Shown here in pieces: positions 13,701 to 27,689 of a DNA stretch of 64,000 nt (its first letter is position 1; every line of letters starts with the position of its first letter). Made by a program: the position numbers and the translations under genes. Below the pieces are notes generated by a model. It was not told the origin of the DNA. It worked only from the letters and a program-made list of their open reading frames with translations, and ran no database searches. Source of the stretch: Cloeon dipterum (lineage: Eukaryota > Arthropoda > Insecta > Ephemeroptera > Baetidae); assembly GCF_949628265.1 (NCBI RefSeq), contig NC_088790.1, forward strand, positions 23,068,545-23,132,544, read 5' to 3'.

Positions 13701-15844
13701 CAAGCTTAATCGAATGAATACCAAATTTAAGGGCATCGCTCGAGGTCAAAGCATGATTTTCTGAAAATTTTGGGTATTTTCTTTCATTTTTTAAATCTGA
13801 AGACATCCTGCAGAGTGGTTTGCAATGCATGAATGAACGTATTGAAAACTCTCATAGCGGTGTTTGGTTCCTTCTCTTTTTTTTGTGGAAATTCTGCGTT
13901 GGAATTAAAAAAAAATGGCTCAAAGTTTGCTTCCAGACAAGCATGCATAAATTGGCTATCACGTAGCAGTAAACTGAATCAAGTAAATAAACAAATTAAA
14001 AGAAGTAACACACACACACAAGATGAATTCAACAATAACTCAGGGACTCTTACATTAGTTTATTATGCGCCTAGAGTAATAAAGAATTAAAAATTGTGCG
14101 TCAAATTCGAACAAATGTGGCCATTTTTCAGATGCGACAAAGGCATAAATATGGTCGCACAAATGACTCAACCACTCGCTGGCTCGCCAAAATAAATAAA
14201 TAAATTAAGCGAGAGTCCGGGGAACAGGAAAAACGTAGCTAGTCACAATAAATTTCAACGATATTATTTTGCTCATTACAGGCGGGGAGGACGGGAGAAC
14301 AATGGCCCCGGCGCGCGAAAGCAAGAAGATGCAACACGTGAAGCAGACTTTTTATATATACTCTCTGCCGTTACCTTGCGCATATATCGAATGGCTGCGC
14401 AGACAACGAGTGCAATCATCGGGCGGTAATTTATCGTCTCAAATACCGCACGGAACAAGACTTTGGTTGGAACAACGCTGCCTTGTCTAAATTAATTAAT
14501 TCCTGCCTTTGAATATCTTCACAAACAGCCGATCGATAAAATATACACAATTTTACGGTTGAAGGAGAAGTAGGTAGGACCTGCGCGTTTAGTTGTTTTT
14601 AACGCGCAAGCTGATAAGTCATCCTTTTGACATCGGAACGCAAACACGTCAAAACATTATAAATTGATTTTCGCTTACGCGATTGTCACATGATCATTAA
14701 TAAGATAATGATTATTAGCTCGGCGAGGAATCAGGTCAATTACAAGACAATTTTCTCCTTGGCTACTTTCAAAAAATAAATTGCCGAAAATGTCCACGTT
14801 TGACGTGTGCAATAATAAATTATTCTGCCCCCCGAATAATTATTATCCTGGCGCGCCGATTTTTTGTTCCTGCAGCGAATCCTCTATGCTCCTACAAAAA
14901 AATACCTCGGGGCAGAATAAAATAAAGATCACTCTCTCAGGTCAATTTTATCAAAGAACCAAGTGTATTAAGATTTGCAACCCGAAACCGTCAGTTGAGC
15001 AGTAGAACGACGTACGCTGGCGTTTAATAAATGCGTCCACCGTGCAATTTGCTACAGCTTTCAGCAAAATACATAAACTGGAGTAACGATTTATCCTCGG
15101 CGAGTGTGCAGAACAAAAAACGGACAGACTCCTATTTCGAGTTTTGCGACTCGGCTTAAAGAGACGTCACTCACTAAGTCAGCAGCCAATGCTAAAATGT
15201 GATAGATTGACACAACGCGAGCCGAGATTTTCTCTTTGGCACTGCAGCTAACGAGGCAGGAATTTTGCCGTCCTCTTAACGCTATCTGGACCTTGCTGGA
15301 TTCCTCAGGAGAGGCACTTTAAATCAGCAGAAACCTGTACTTTTAATTGCACCGTCAGTTCTTTTTAGACAGGTTTAATTATTAATATTTTAAATTTTGG
15401 AGAGTTTGGTTTTTAATCCGTTCATGTGCCGGAGTTAAAAAACGTCAGAAAAAGAAATTCTTCCAATTAAAGGACTACAACGTATTTTATGTCAAATATC
15501 AAAATTTACTGGTGTGAGATTTTAGTTGTAATCAAGGGGCTACAAAATTTAGACAGTAAATCAAACTCCAATTATAAATTTTTAGAGCAAAAATAAATGT
15601 TTAGATAATTTTAATGCATTTGATGCAAAATAAATCGGTAATTGAATCAAAGAAGCCTTATCACCTTTTGATCTAAACCATCTAAACATGCCTAACAATT
15701 TGTGAAATCCCAAGAAAGGACCTACTGGTCACTGTCAACGTCGAGAGCAAAGATCCGGTGTTCATATTTTTGGAAGCCACTAAGAAGGTCAAGATTTTGT
15801 CATACTTCTGAACGATTTCACTGCTGAAAACGATTTTTTTCCTC

Positions 15845-16010
15845 AAACATCTCGTGGGCTATGAACTCACCGAGTCCCGAGCCTCCTAACGGAAAAAATG
15901 GAGCCCATATGGCCGCATAGGAGCTTTTGGGCCAAATATGGCCATCTTTTCACCTACCCAAGGTTTTTAATGTAACGCCAGACTTTTGTCCCTAAAGCCA
16001 CAAGTGGCCA
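15845..16010 (+). repeat. Dispersed repeat, copy 2 of 3
   Basis: Same block order as the copy at 5903-6066, with the best-preserved parts GTGGGCTATGAACTCACCGAG, GGCCATCTTTTCACCT and TTTTGTCCCTAAAGCC. It is more diverged: the CCGCACC block is degraded, and there is extra sequence in the first half. Confidence 0.7.
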
Positions 16011-17621
16011 GTCTTGATTATAAAAAATTATCCAAGAAATTTAATTCTCAAGAAAAAGAAATGAATTTAATTAAACAACAAGGATGAATAATGTTTCAAT
16101 TTACTGTGGAAAAACCAACCTCTCGAGTTTTGACATCTTAAAGAGGAACGATACTGCAAAAGCCTGGAAAATGCTTGTTGCCAATGCATAAACTCATCCC
16201 TTAGGATTCAGTTAAAGCTTAAATTTACCTAAGAAGCACTGTATTTTTTTGAGAAAATTGGCTGGAAAGTTAGCGTGCTTTTCAAATGGTAATGGCTGTC
16301 TCCTTACTTGAAATCCGATTTTATTTCAAAACCAAGAGTTTCCCCAATAAGTGGCATACACCGTTGAACGGATCTCGACGAGAGGAATCGGAATATGCCA
16401 AGAAAATATGTTCAAGCACTGCAAATTTTGGAGAAAATTGGCAAAATTTGAATTTGTATTGTAGGAAGGTCCTTTTTTATTGTTGCAAATTGTTGAACAA
16501 ATTGTTTATCGATCAATTGTGTATGGCATCCAAAAATTCAAATAATTTTCAATTGTTGCCCAGTATCATTCCACTTAAAATAAAATAAAAATTAATCTCA
16601 AAAATTACCACACTGCAGATTGAAATTTTGACTGTTGAAAAGGTGATCTTTAACTTTGCATCGCCTTCATTGTCAGTTGCAACATAGTTTTCCGCGACAT
16701 CTTCCTCTCCTCTAATTAAGTCTGCTGTCACTTGTAGAGTTTGACCCATCACTCAATTTATGTGCACACTCACAGCACATCTGCTCTGCTGATTATCTGC
16801 AGCAAGCAGCGTTCTTGCGGAATCTCTGTCTCATCTCTCGTGCACATAGTGGAAGCAACGAGTGCAAAAAGTTCACAGCCGTCAGTCAAGAAAAGAGATT
16901 TATATTTAATTTTTCCACGAGAGTCGTGACCCCGCGTGCGCTCGGATTTGCATTTTCTTTTCTAGAGCACTTAGGTGTATGGTTAAGCTCTTAATTTATA
17001 TTAAGTCATCATTCATTATGCTTGGTCAAAGGAATTAATTTAAACGCGTTTGCATCGAGGAGAAACCGAACGAGTTGGGCCGCGGGCGCGTTTGAGAAAC
17101 ACATACGAGCCCTGCGCACAATGATTGGCAGGCTTGGAATTACGTGTGCCGCACAATGCGACCACGGCAACAATTAAAATTTGCAGCACGTCGCCTCTCG
17201 TGCAAATTGCTGCTCCCCCGACGCGGGGCACCAATTGTCTCCATATGAATCGATTTGCTCCACCTGAATGCAAATTATTGTGATCTGTTGAGCGTAATTG
17301 AGCTAATTGTTCGGTCATTATTGCGCAATGAGCTTGGCGTCATGAATCACACTGATATACTGTGAAGTATGAAACGTTTGTAAATCCTGGAAATTTATCT
17401 TGGTGGCACTGTAACGATTTTATAGACAAGTGCATGGCTGTAACGTTTGTGTGCTTTTCAAATGACTAAGCGCTATCACAGGACGCACATTGTTAAGTCG
17501 TTTCTTAGGAGTGTCAATGCAAAATATATGTATTTGAGCTTTCTAGGATCTTCTACTGGCTGCCCAATGTCAGAGATGGTAAAAGATGGTTAATGCTCAA
17601 ATAGCTTAACAGGTTAGTAGG
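16011..17621. other. Non-coding stretch
   Basis: No gene recognised. A GC-richer patch lies around 17.05-17.30 kb. Short open frames here have no motif or splice support. Confidence 0.55.
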
Positions 17622-17802
17622 AGGCTGGTGTTCGCACCTTTCCAGCGGCTTTAGCGACCAATTTCTGGCGCTCCAATCAAAGGCCTCGGTGCGGCGAGGC
17701 GAAAAGATGGCTATAATCGGGCCTCTGCGGCCTCTTGGACCCCATGTTATCCACTCGGCGGTGTTATTGGGATACGGTGAGCTCATAGTACACGGAATGT
17801 GC
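17622..17802 (-). repeat. Dispersed repeat, copy 3 of 3, inverted
   Basis: Read on the minus strand, it follows the same order as copy 1: GCACATTCCGTG, CTATGAGCTCACCG, GAGGCCGCAGAGG, AGCCATCTTTTCGCCT, CCGCACCGAGGCCTTTGATTG, TCGCTAAAGCCGCTGGAAAGG, GCGAACACCAGC. It is the best-preserved copy. A 77-residue open frame covers it (17553-17786), and a short stretch around IFSPRRTEAFD can also be read in copy 1, but the frame is broken in the other copies. Confidence 0.75.
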
Positions 17803-20800
17803 TGCGCAAAGGTTCTAAAAAAAGGGGTTACTTTTTATTAGTTGCATACCTTTAGTTTTGTCTACTCGAGAGGAATTGAAATCTTACTTGAAATTTTTAT
17901 GAAAATTCGAAATATCTGAATTTTTACTGCAAACGTTTAAATTGCTCTAGCACTTGACGACCTCTTGTAAAAGATAATTTTCTAACTTTATTAAATGACC
18001 CGAAAATATTAAAAACCTAATTTATCAAAAATGATAAACAACACGTTAGAAAAAACAACACGCAGCTAATTAAATGAGAGGAAAGAGCCTCATTTTTTTA
18101 CGGTTTCGTTCACTCTTCCCAACATTTTTTACTTTGTTGAACTTGATGTTAATTTTCCAATTTTGCCCGATCACGCGGGAAATTATGGAATTTTTCTTGC
18201 CATGACCGATTAGGATGAAAAAGATGTTAAAATTGGGAAAAAATCCCTAGTCAATAGTGGAAATTTTTATTATAGTTTATAGACCGGGAAGCGAAATTAA
18301 AAAATTGTGCAGGAAAATGAATTAAAAAACCGTGCTCTAATTAATTCTGTTAATAATAATTCCTCTCCCTTGCACATTTTTTAAATTTCGCTTCCTAAAC
18401 GCACATGCTAATGAAAATTTCCAGGTTCAATTAATGCAATATCAGGAATTTTTCCAAATTTAACATCGTCTTCTCAATTTTTGCTTTCCTGAAATTTTAA
18501 GTGGATAAATAGATAGAAATTTCAAGTGCTGTGTGAAATTTTGGTCCTATTTCCATTGGATATCAGGTCTAAATTTTAGCATTTTAAAAGTTAAAATGTT
18601 TAGAGCTTTTAGTTTTTAAATAGATCAACTTAATTTGCGAAATTAAATTAGCCCCGCCCTCATGAGCCACCTCGCGTGCTAATTTGACCATCTTGCCAAA
18701 CACGAGCTCTCGTTTTTTTTGCAATTTGCATAGCGGTCGAGATAATAAAGCAATTATTACCGCTTTTCTCTCCCGCGCGTCCATCATCGATCAAAAGACA
18801 GGATGTACATGCTCCGCACCGCAACTTCCATTACGGCCGCGATATATATATTTTTAAAATTGCGCGCCGGTTGGATTTAGGAACAGAGCGAGTGGTGGTG
18901 TGTTCTCGAACGCGAAAAACACATTCAGCCTGGATGAAATTTGGACTGGTTTGACTGGTTGTTGGCAAGAATAACCAGCATTCACTCTGTCGTTTCAAAA
19001 TAGTCTGCCAGGCAAGTGAATTTTTCAATTAGAGAAAAATTTGAGAGCACTATTATTTCTTTTTCCTTTCGGCGCAACAAACGTCTCATATTAATTACCG
19101 ACGCTGATCTGGAAACATTTTAACTCTAAATTAGGCCCATTACCGCCGAGATCCTGTCAGCAAAATAAATGTGTCCATAGGGGAGCTGCACGCGAATGAG
19201 CGGCAAATTAAAAAGCATAAGAGTTGTCGAGAGCGTCATTTAGCCACATTTCGGCTGACTCTCAATTTCCAAGTAGGCAAAAACTGGAACAATTACGCGC
19301 CGATGAATATGTATGCATGGATGGATCTCCGCCCGCCGCTGCCGCCGCCAACATTTATATTTTATCGCTGCCGAGCTCTAAAGGTGGTATGGAAATGCAT
19401 GAGCAGCGCGGCAGCGGTGCGGCGGTGGCGGCGGCGGTGTGTAGTATGTGTTGAATGTAGGCCAAACATGAAATTTCTCAATAACTGATGCTTTTCACGC
19501 TCCAAGGGACAGAGCTTGGGCTGCTGCTAAGGCTAAGAAATGTGTACAAGAAGAAAATCTCCGTAGCTCTTAAAGAATCAGATCAAATGGATATTCTCAG
19601 TCAGCAATTGAGATTTTTTCTGCATACTACGATTTAATTTTAACTGTCTCTTTGCTGCTCCAATTAAATGTAATTTTGCAACCATGAAACATGTACAATC
19701 ATAAATATTTATTTCCTATATTCATATATCACGCAGGAAATCGAGAATAATTTTAAATATGAACTAAAACAAATTCTTACCACTGTACAAGCCGATCCTT
19801 TTAAGGTTTGAGCCAAAGCAAAGATTTGACCAACTGGCAGGGTGAGTTTTCTCCTAAGTGGCGGCAAAGTTTGACTAAATCAAATGGTGATTATTATTGG
19901 AATTTTTTTAATTTAAACGTTAAACACTGCATTGATTGTTGTCAAGACTTGCGGATTTGTATCAAATCAATAAATAAAAAGCAATATTTTTAATCGATTT
20001 TTAGAACTCAAATCAAAGACGATAATTTTGGTCAAAATTTCATTTTTACTCATTGAAAAAACGCATTGTTTTTTAAAATGAATTTATCACACTAAAAGTT
20101 GGCAAAGTTTAGCTTTATAAAACATAATAGAGTATCCCCCTTACTTAATTCTCATCGATTGCTAAATAGTACCTATTTTGGCAAAATTTTACTTTTGGAA
20201 ATTTTTGAAATCTGGTTTCATGAAGTTTTTACAAATGAAAACTTAATCAATCACAAAAAATCTTAAGCCAGCAATCCACTATGAATGTCAATTGATTTAC
20301 CCTTCACATAAATCCATTATTAATTTTATGTTATTGCTTTTTTTCTACTGAAAGTGAAAATTCTCTTTTATGAAATATATTGGACTAAATTCCACTACCC
20401 ACGGACCAAATGTAGAATTAAGTTCTTGGCGCAGCCTCATTGAGCACCGCGTGCGGTTTTGAGTTGTTATAATTTTCACGTCTGCGTCCGCAGAAAGAAG
20501 ATGCATGCGTGTCTAATGTGCGAGTGAGCCATGCAAATCGCATTTCGTCCGCTTTCTTTCACACAACTGAAAAATGAGTGCGGATTCGATTGAAACAATT
20601 TTCAGCCTTGCCGTCGCCGCTAAGGACGTTCATGCCGTGCGAAATTGCATGGCTTCTTTGTGTGTCCCTCTTTTCTAAAGAATATCACACGAGACGAGTT
20701 GAATTTGTTTACGTAACTCCGCCATTCAAATCACACGGCGTGCTTTTGTCGAGAATGCCGCCGCGGCTCTCGTTTGCAACACACATACTCGTGAAAATTG

Positions 20801-23370
20801 CTTTATTATAAGAGCAGTTTGTCACACTTTGATGCCAGAAAAGCTAATAAAACACTTTTGTTGCCACAAATGAGAACTTCAGGCCGGGTGTAATTATGTT
20901 TGAAATGTTCGCTTCAGCTGGCTTGTCCTGAAAGTATAGTCACGCACGCTGTTTCATCTTTCAATGCACGGGAGGTGTGTGTTTGTGTGTGTTTACCAAT
21001 CTATGTTTGTTAAAAAAATTACGTCCAGCAGAGTACGCCTTCTTCAAATTAAATTGACAGTGACGTGCTAACCAATTGTTCGGTTATGTACTAGATCACA
21101 ATTGAAGCTTTTTATTTATTTTGTAAGATAAATAGACTTCCCTCTTACATTCTGCATATAAAAAATCAAAGGGAGAACAAATTTCTCTTGATTAAGAATT
21201 TTATTTTTAAATTCGTTTCGTGACAAACAAGTCGAGTAACCAACCCACATGTGTATACATATTTTGCACGATTGGCTTGATCACCTATTCAAAGCCATAT
21301 CAATTCGAGTTGCCAGCTTTGGAGATAGCCCAATGCGATGTAACGCGATTAATTGAATATATTACCTCTATTTTTCAGAGCTTTTTTTGCCAGGATAGCT
21401 TGCTTGAGTGCTATCGTTAAAACCTGATTCCGGCTGAAAAGACTGAATCGATGTTGTATCTCATTATTCAGCTAACATTTTAGCTTTTTACGACGGCTCC
21501 ATTTGAAATAAAAAAAGCTCGTCCAATGACACAGTTTGCTATTTTTGGTGGCTGAATTTGCATCGAAAGAGCAGGTAGAACCGGTCGAAATCTAACCACT
21601 GTTCCCGAAGTTTCGGATTGCCCGCGTTTAATCGCACACGGGCGCGTAAATCACAGAAATATTACGGAGTTAGCAAACAACCTCAGCAACAGCGCGAGAT
21701 GTAAGTTTTTTAATACCTTTTCGGTTTGAGGTCTTGAGCAAAGAGTCGTAAAATTATGAAGATATGAGACAGGAATTATCTCTCCTCCCCGCGCAATTTG
21801 CTTAAATATGGGACACACACACTCTCTCACAATAATCTCAAACATTTTAATTGATCCTGTCCAAAGAGAAGAAAGTCGATTAATTATATTATTGCCAAAC
21901 TAAACGAATTCCATTGCTGCAGCTGTTACTGCTCTGCTGCCCACACAAAGTATGCACGCCGACTTGAAATTATAAATGGTTATAATTCGAATAAAAAGCC
22001 GGATGACCTCCACTGCCAGAAATAAGCATTAAAATTAGTTGCAGTAAAATAAACTGAATTGCATGCTCCATCGAGTCGAGATCGGATCAGCAGTTCGACA
22101 GGTCCACATCAGGGTTTTCTTGGAACGGCATATCGACGAAATTCGAGGCTGCGTGAGCTGTTCAAGACATTGAACTGAAACCTGTGTGAATATAGTTTAG
22201 TCTTTTCTCTATCCATTGAACGACACTTTTGCGTTAGCAAAAGGACATTAGGGAAGTGACAGATCAAAATACGACAATTTTTACAGGCTAAAATAATTAC
22301 TTTTTTTACAAAAAATATCATAAAACAATAGAGATCTCCACAAATTACAAAACTCCTAATTTAGTTATTTAAAAAAATTAAATTGAAGTTGATGCTGATG
22401 TACTAGAAAGAAAAATTTAATTTTTATTTTTCTAAACAATCAATTTAGATTAACTGGAAAGAAAGTGTTGACTCTCTCGAATATTGTAAAAAAAAGCTAA
22501 AGATTTTTGTGGATCTATTGAATTTTTGAGTAGCCAGGCATGATTAAAACCAAGTTCAGAGAATTAAAAAATACCAAATTTTACAAAATATTGATTTAAA
22601 AAACAGAATCCTTTTTAACTAGCATCTATTTTGTTTAAGCCAGTTTTTGGCGGGATAAATCGATCGGTTAGTCATTTTGGACATTCTAAATTAAATTAAA
22701 TCTGATGTTACAAACGCAACATACACTGTATCTTAAACAAAGACACACTTTATGCATCATAAATTGTAGAAGAGGAAAACCCTCCACACTTCCTGAAAGG
22801 TAATGAATTTTAATCAGAGCGCTATTCTGACAGTTAAAAAAAATTATTCTTAAAAATTAGAAATGTTCAAAATGACATAATTATAATAAATAGAGCTATT
22901 ACCTGACCATCATTTGTCTGTTCTGCACTCTTTGTGCTTCACAAAGCAAACCAAAAATGCAACAATCGGATCATTTTGATGGAAATCGTTCCTTTTTTGA
23001 TTCACAGACGCGGATCTCCAAACGCAGCACCGTTTTCACACTTCCCTGCGTCAGCAAATCAATGAATACAAATGGCAGATTCGGAGGTCCGATTGCGACG
23101 CATTAATAAAATGTAACAATGCTCCATTGTGCGAGGCGTGTTTTTATTTTTATTTTCTCTCTGAGTGCAGCGTGCCGCCGCAGCCGGAATAATCTAGATC
23201 TGTGCGGACAATGCGAATCCACTTTTGTCTCAAACGCCGCGTGCAGATCACCGACGAGTCTCCCTTTATGCGCCGTGAAACTTTTTGTAGGTCAGATTGG
23301 CCTGCATGAACGAACGGATGCTTGCAATGGGAGCGATTTAAAAATGCTGCGTCCTGATGCAAATGGAAGA

Positions 23371-23400
23371 GACGACGACGACAACAACAACAACAACAAT
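23371..23400. repeat. (GAC)4(AAC)6 trinucleotide repeat
   Basis: Compound perfect trinucleotide tract in a GC-richer patch. Confidence 0.85.
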
Positions 23401-26400
23401 AGGTGCGACTCGCTCGGCTGAAGCAGATGCTGCACTCGAGATATATATAAAAAGCTCACAAGACCCGGGCCCAGCCGGATCACCGCATACCCAATTTGGC
23501 TGCTAAACTTATTTTCAAAGAGTTGAATGCACGGTTTCTTGCGATGCCCGGTGGTCAGGAGAACGAGGAAAAGACAAACAAAGGAATGTCAGATATCGAA
23601 ACTGTTATTTCAGAGGGGAATGTGAAACTTGCCATTTTATGTTATTCGGGGGGAATTTAGTAAATTCATGTCTATAAATATAATCGCTCTAATAAAACGG
23701 AGCAAGAATGGCGATGAAAGCAAAATTTTCTCCTATTCCTCTAAGCGAACAATTTTAATTCAATAAAAATTTATTTTAAGGTTGGTTTTATGTATCTAGT
23801 TTGTTGGGAGAATTTTCCAGAGGCAACAATAAATTTTATTTGAATTTTCTAAAAGGAGATCTTTTGCAAACTAAACAATTATTATCAACCCTTCTGCACA
23901 ATAGTATTGAATGTTAGTCACCGACAACACCCTGTAAGAAACATTTTAACTAAATTATCTTGGGTTTGATGGTATTTAACACAATTAATATTAACCGTAA
24001 TTTTCACATCCAAACAATCCACTTTTCGCAAGGAAAATCTTGCCACACCTCCGAATCGGTTAAAAATTTCAACATCGAACATATTTTGCAGCAAAAGCCG
24101 TTGTCTTTGTGCGCGAGAAGTTTCTCTCCGCCAAGATGGAGCACTTTGCTCGCAGATTTCCTAATAGGAAAATTAAACCGGGTAATAGATTTCGGTCTGG
24201 CGGACAAGAAATGTAATGAATGCCCGGCGTGCGCAGAGGTCAGGCCCATAGATTAAATTTTGATAAATAGCATCTCCGTCGGCAGCGCAGCGGAAAAGAA
24301 AGCTGCTGAAATAATACGCGCTTGGCGCGACGTCGAGTCAGTCATCCACATTCCCACCCATGCTTTTATATTTATTACCGGCTGGATGCAGTTCATTATG
24401 CGGTCATTGTGATGCCCCGACAGTTCAGATGATTGGAGAAATTTTTCTCCTCACGCCGCCGAGATGTGTATTTGCATTTGAATCGCGACTTAATTTGTAA
24501 ATCGCTGATCAAACACGACGTGGATAAATATTTTTCGTCTAGAATTACGTGTCCAATTCCGTAACGCACGTCCTGTGAATCTGCAAATCATTGTTTGTCG
24601 GTGAATGCATCAAGAAATTTACTCCAGACAGCGCGATGACGTGGTCTCGATTTGAAATCGTTCGCTCCTTTTTGTTTCGCGGAAAATTCTCTCGTCCCTG
24701 CCAATAAATTATTCGAACAAACTGCATAATTTCTTCATTTCCAGCAGCTTTCTAGTGTAGCGTTCCTGTGCCAGGAAATCCAGCCCTTCACAAAAAAAAT
24801 TGATCAAATTCTCCGGATAATCTGCATGTGCGTACAAAGCTGTAAATTTCAGAAAAACCGTTTTTAAATTTTTATGGTCTATCATGCACTTATTCAAACG
24901 TAAAATCCGTAAGGCTGAAAGTTATAAAATATGCGCATGTTTCAAAGTAATTGACAGGTAATTATGCCTAAAAGCAAGCGGCTCGACATGAATACCTAAT
25001 GATCGCGTCGCTAAAAGCTACTAAAAAATTGCTAGAAAACCATGCGTGAAAAAAATGTGACACAGGTGGCTCAGAAAAAATACTTAGCAGTCTCCTCCGT
25101 CTTTTGCAGTATTAACTAAGAAAAAATAAATGAATCTATTTTTTATGAAATATTTTAAAAATAATTATTTAACTGCAAAGGAACATTCACTATTTCTAGA
25201 GCGGATTAATTAATCCTAATTTGAAACGTTGAAGAGCCTGAAAATATTTTTGATCTATTTTTAAAAATCAGAACGACCTCCGACCTCCTATATGATAGGT
25301 TAAAATAAGCTTTTAAAAATTAGTTGAAAAGGGGACAGACGAACATAATCATTTTGGTCGGACCCAAAAATGTAAAAAAACAAAATTAAATCGTGTGATA
25401 GAGTGGACCTTGAATTAAAATTTGTCCCAGAAGCGTCCTTTTAACGGTCGCTATTTTGCTGTCGCGTTTTCCTCAAGGGAAATTCAGCATGCGATTGTGA
25501 GAACGCGGCTGGATGCTTTATATGTTCGGCATTTTATTGGCAGCTTTATCAATGGCCGCCGCGCGTCTTTTTGCATCCAAGGTTGAAAAACTGCTGTGCA
25601 AATTCCGGTCTGATTGCACTTCACGGAACGACACATGAGCGCAGATTTTACAGCCGGCGCCTCCGAAGAAAGAGAATCGGTCCGCCCGGCCGCCTTCCTC
25701 CCAATCCCAACACTTTAACACACACACATTATTCACCACGGACGGTACTGTTATTTTGTTATTCGATTCCTGGCACACACACTCCACTGCGAGTGAAAAA
25801 GAGCTCACCGTGGCCATGGGGAATGCAAATAATGGGAAAAGCGAGCCGTGTATTTTCACTCGGATCAAATGCAATATGCAATATTGAGTGTCCGCAATTA
25901 TTTGGCCGCGTGTTAGTGCAGCGCACGACACGTGCATTGCAGTTCAGACTTAAAGAAATATTTAAAAATCCAAAAAAATGACTGATTCATTATTTTTATT
26001 AATTTTTGAGTGAGTGTCCATTTTTTACTTTACAAATATTCCAAATTTTTCAAAATTAAAGCAGAAATCAAACTTTCATGATTAAAAATTATAATTTATA
26101 TATTGAATAAATAATTTCTTGTAATGAAATAATCGAACTTGTCCTTGTTAATTGAAATATGAGATTATTTTTATTGGCATATTTTGATTTTAACTGGCTT
26201 CCTGCTAATGTTTTTGCCAATTTTTTAACGACAAACCCTATTTTTCTTGCATAGTGTTTAGAAAAAATTTACTTTTTGTTGAAAATACAGCGTATAATAA
26301 TCCTCTTCTCTTTTTATAAAAATAAAATTTCGAATTTCTACATTAGTGCAGTTACATCTTCAAAAGAAATACCTTCTTGGAGTGAAAATTTCAAGTCTAT

Positions 26401-27653
26401 TTACAAATTAAATATAGTATTTTATTTTTTTATTAAAAAATGTCAAACAGCTCAATAGAAAAAATAAAACTAATTGCTGCCTTATTAAATTACGTTCACA
26501 TCTTTTTTCGGCTCCGTATTTGCAGCGGTCAATTAAATCCCAACAATTTGAGCGGCTGCACAATTAGAGGCAATCATCTGAGGATGGGATAAAAGCCGCG
26601 CCGAGGCCAGCAGCCTCCCGCCGGACAGAAAATTGCCTGCCTGCCTGCCCGCCCGCCGAAATGCATCCGCGCAGCGGAAGAATGCAAATTGCCACGTACA
26701 AAAATAAAGATTTGCAACGCGCACACTGCTAATCTTGCGCGATTTTCAGATGCGGTCGGGCCAATGCTTTTCGAACAATAATGATGCACGGATAATGATT
26801 GATTTATCAAGGTCGATGATGGGAAAATTGCCAAAGATTTTCTCCCCGCCTGTGCTTGTTGTGCCGCGAGATCGAAAATTTACAGCACACGAAAGAGCAC
26901 ACAGAACGCGCGCGGTAATAACGTGCACCAGACCAAATTGCTTTTGTAATGAAATACAAATAGGTCAGTATTGCGCGATTTTTTGCGTCTTCTTGTTGTG
27001 TGTATCGTCCGTGCGTGAGGTCCTGTTCAAACCTGTGCTACGGATAAAAATATTTAAACCTCAGCTGCGTGTGAGCGACTGGTTTTTTTCCTTCTTCCTA
27101 AACATGACGCGGCCTTTCAATCCCTTCCTTTGTTTGTTTGTTTTTTGCTTGCATCTTGGGAGTCTGCTTGAATCAATTCAACGAATGATCAATTACGTCT
27201 CCATTGTTTGCGCCTGTCAACCATTTTATATAGAATGATTCAGGTTTTTATCTAGTTCTAGAATTCCTAACATGAAAAATGGAATAAAGAATTTCTAATT
27301 AATATCAATTTTGTCTGACCCAGTTTCTACATTTCCTGTCGTACATCAGTTTATGTCTTGAGCAATATTTTTCCTCTAATGAAAATCGAAAGCTATTAAA
27401 ATTAAAAACAATTTGTCGGTGCCGCCGGCGAAAAGGCGCGGGCGTTGAAATTTCCTCGATAATTAGGAGTTGCGTCGAACAAGCCGGGCAGACATTGTCA
27501 GAAAATAAATGCTATCTGATAAAAGAGTGCGGCGAAATAAACACAATGAGCCCAATGCAGTGCCTCCCTGAGTTGTTCAGGTGACGTCACCGCGCAGCCT
27601 GCGGAGGCCTTTGCACGACTGCCTTGCCTGCGCGACGACCGACTCTCGAGAAA

Positions 27654-27689
27654 ACTCACTCACTCACTGACTTACTGACTGACTGACTT
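27654..27689. repeat. ACTC/ACTG compound microsatellite
   Basis: Tetranucleotide units ACTC then ACTG in tandem, similar to the tract at 8535-8554. Confidence 0.85.

Larger units (their letters stand above)
6067..15844. other. Long non-coding stretch with simple repeats
   Basis: No supportable gene across almost 10 kb. GC-richer patches near 8.4-8.9, 10.4-11.0 and 12.0-12.4 kb carry unconvincing open frames on both strands. Simple repeats are listed separately. The rest is AT-rich and looks like intronic or intergenic DNA. Confidence 0.6.

Noticed and set aside
25518..25981. Long open frames on both strands (139 and 136 codons)
   Set aside because: Mutually overlapping antisense frames in a GC-rich island with no family similarity.
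26735..27238. 167-codon open frame on the plus strand
   Set aside because: No domain, no splice or promoter context, low-complexity hydrophobic C-terminus, and a competing frame on the opposite strand. It looks like chance in a GC-richer patch.
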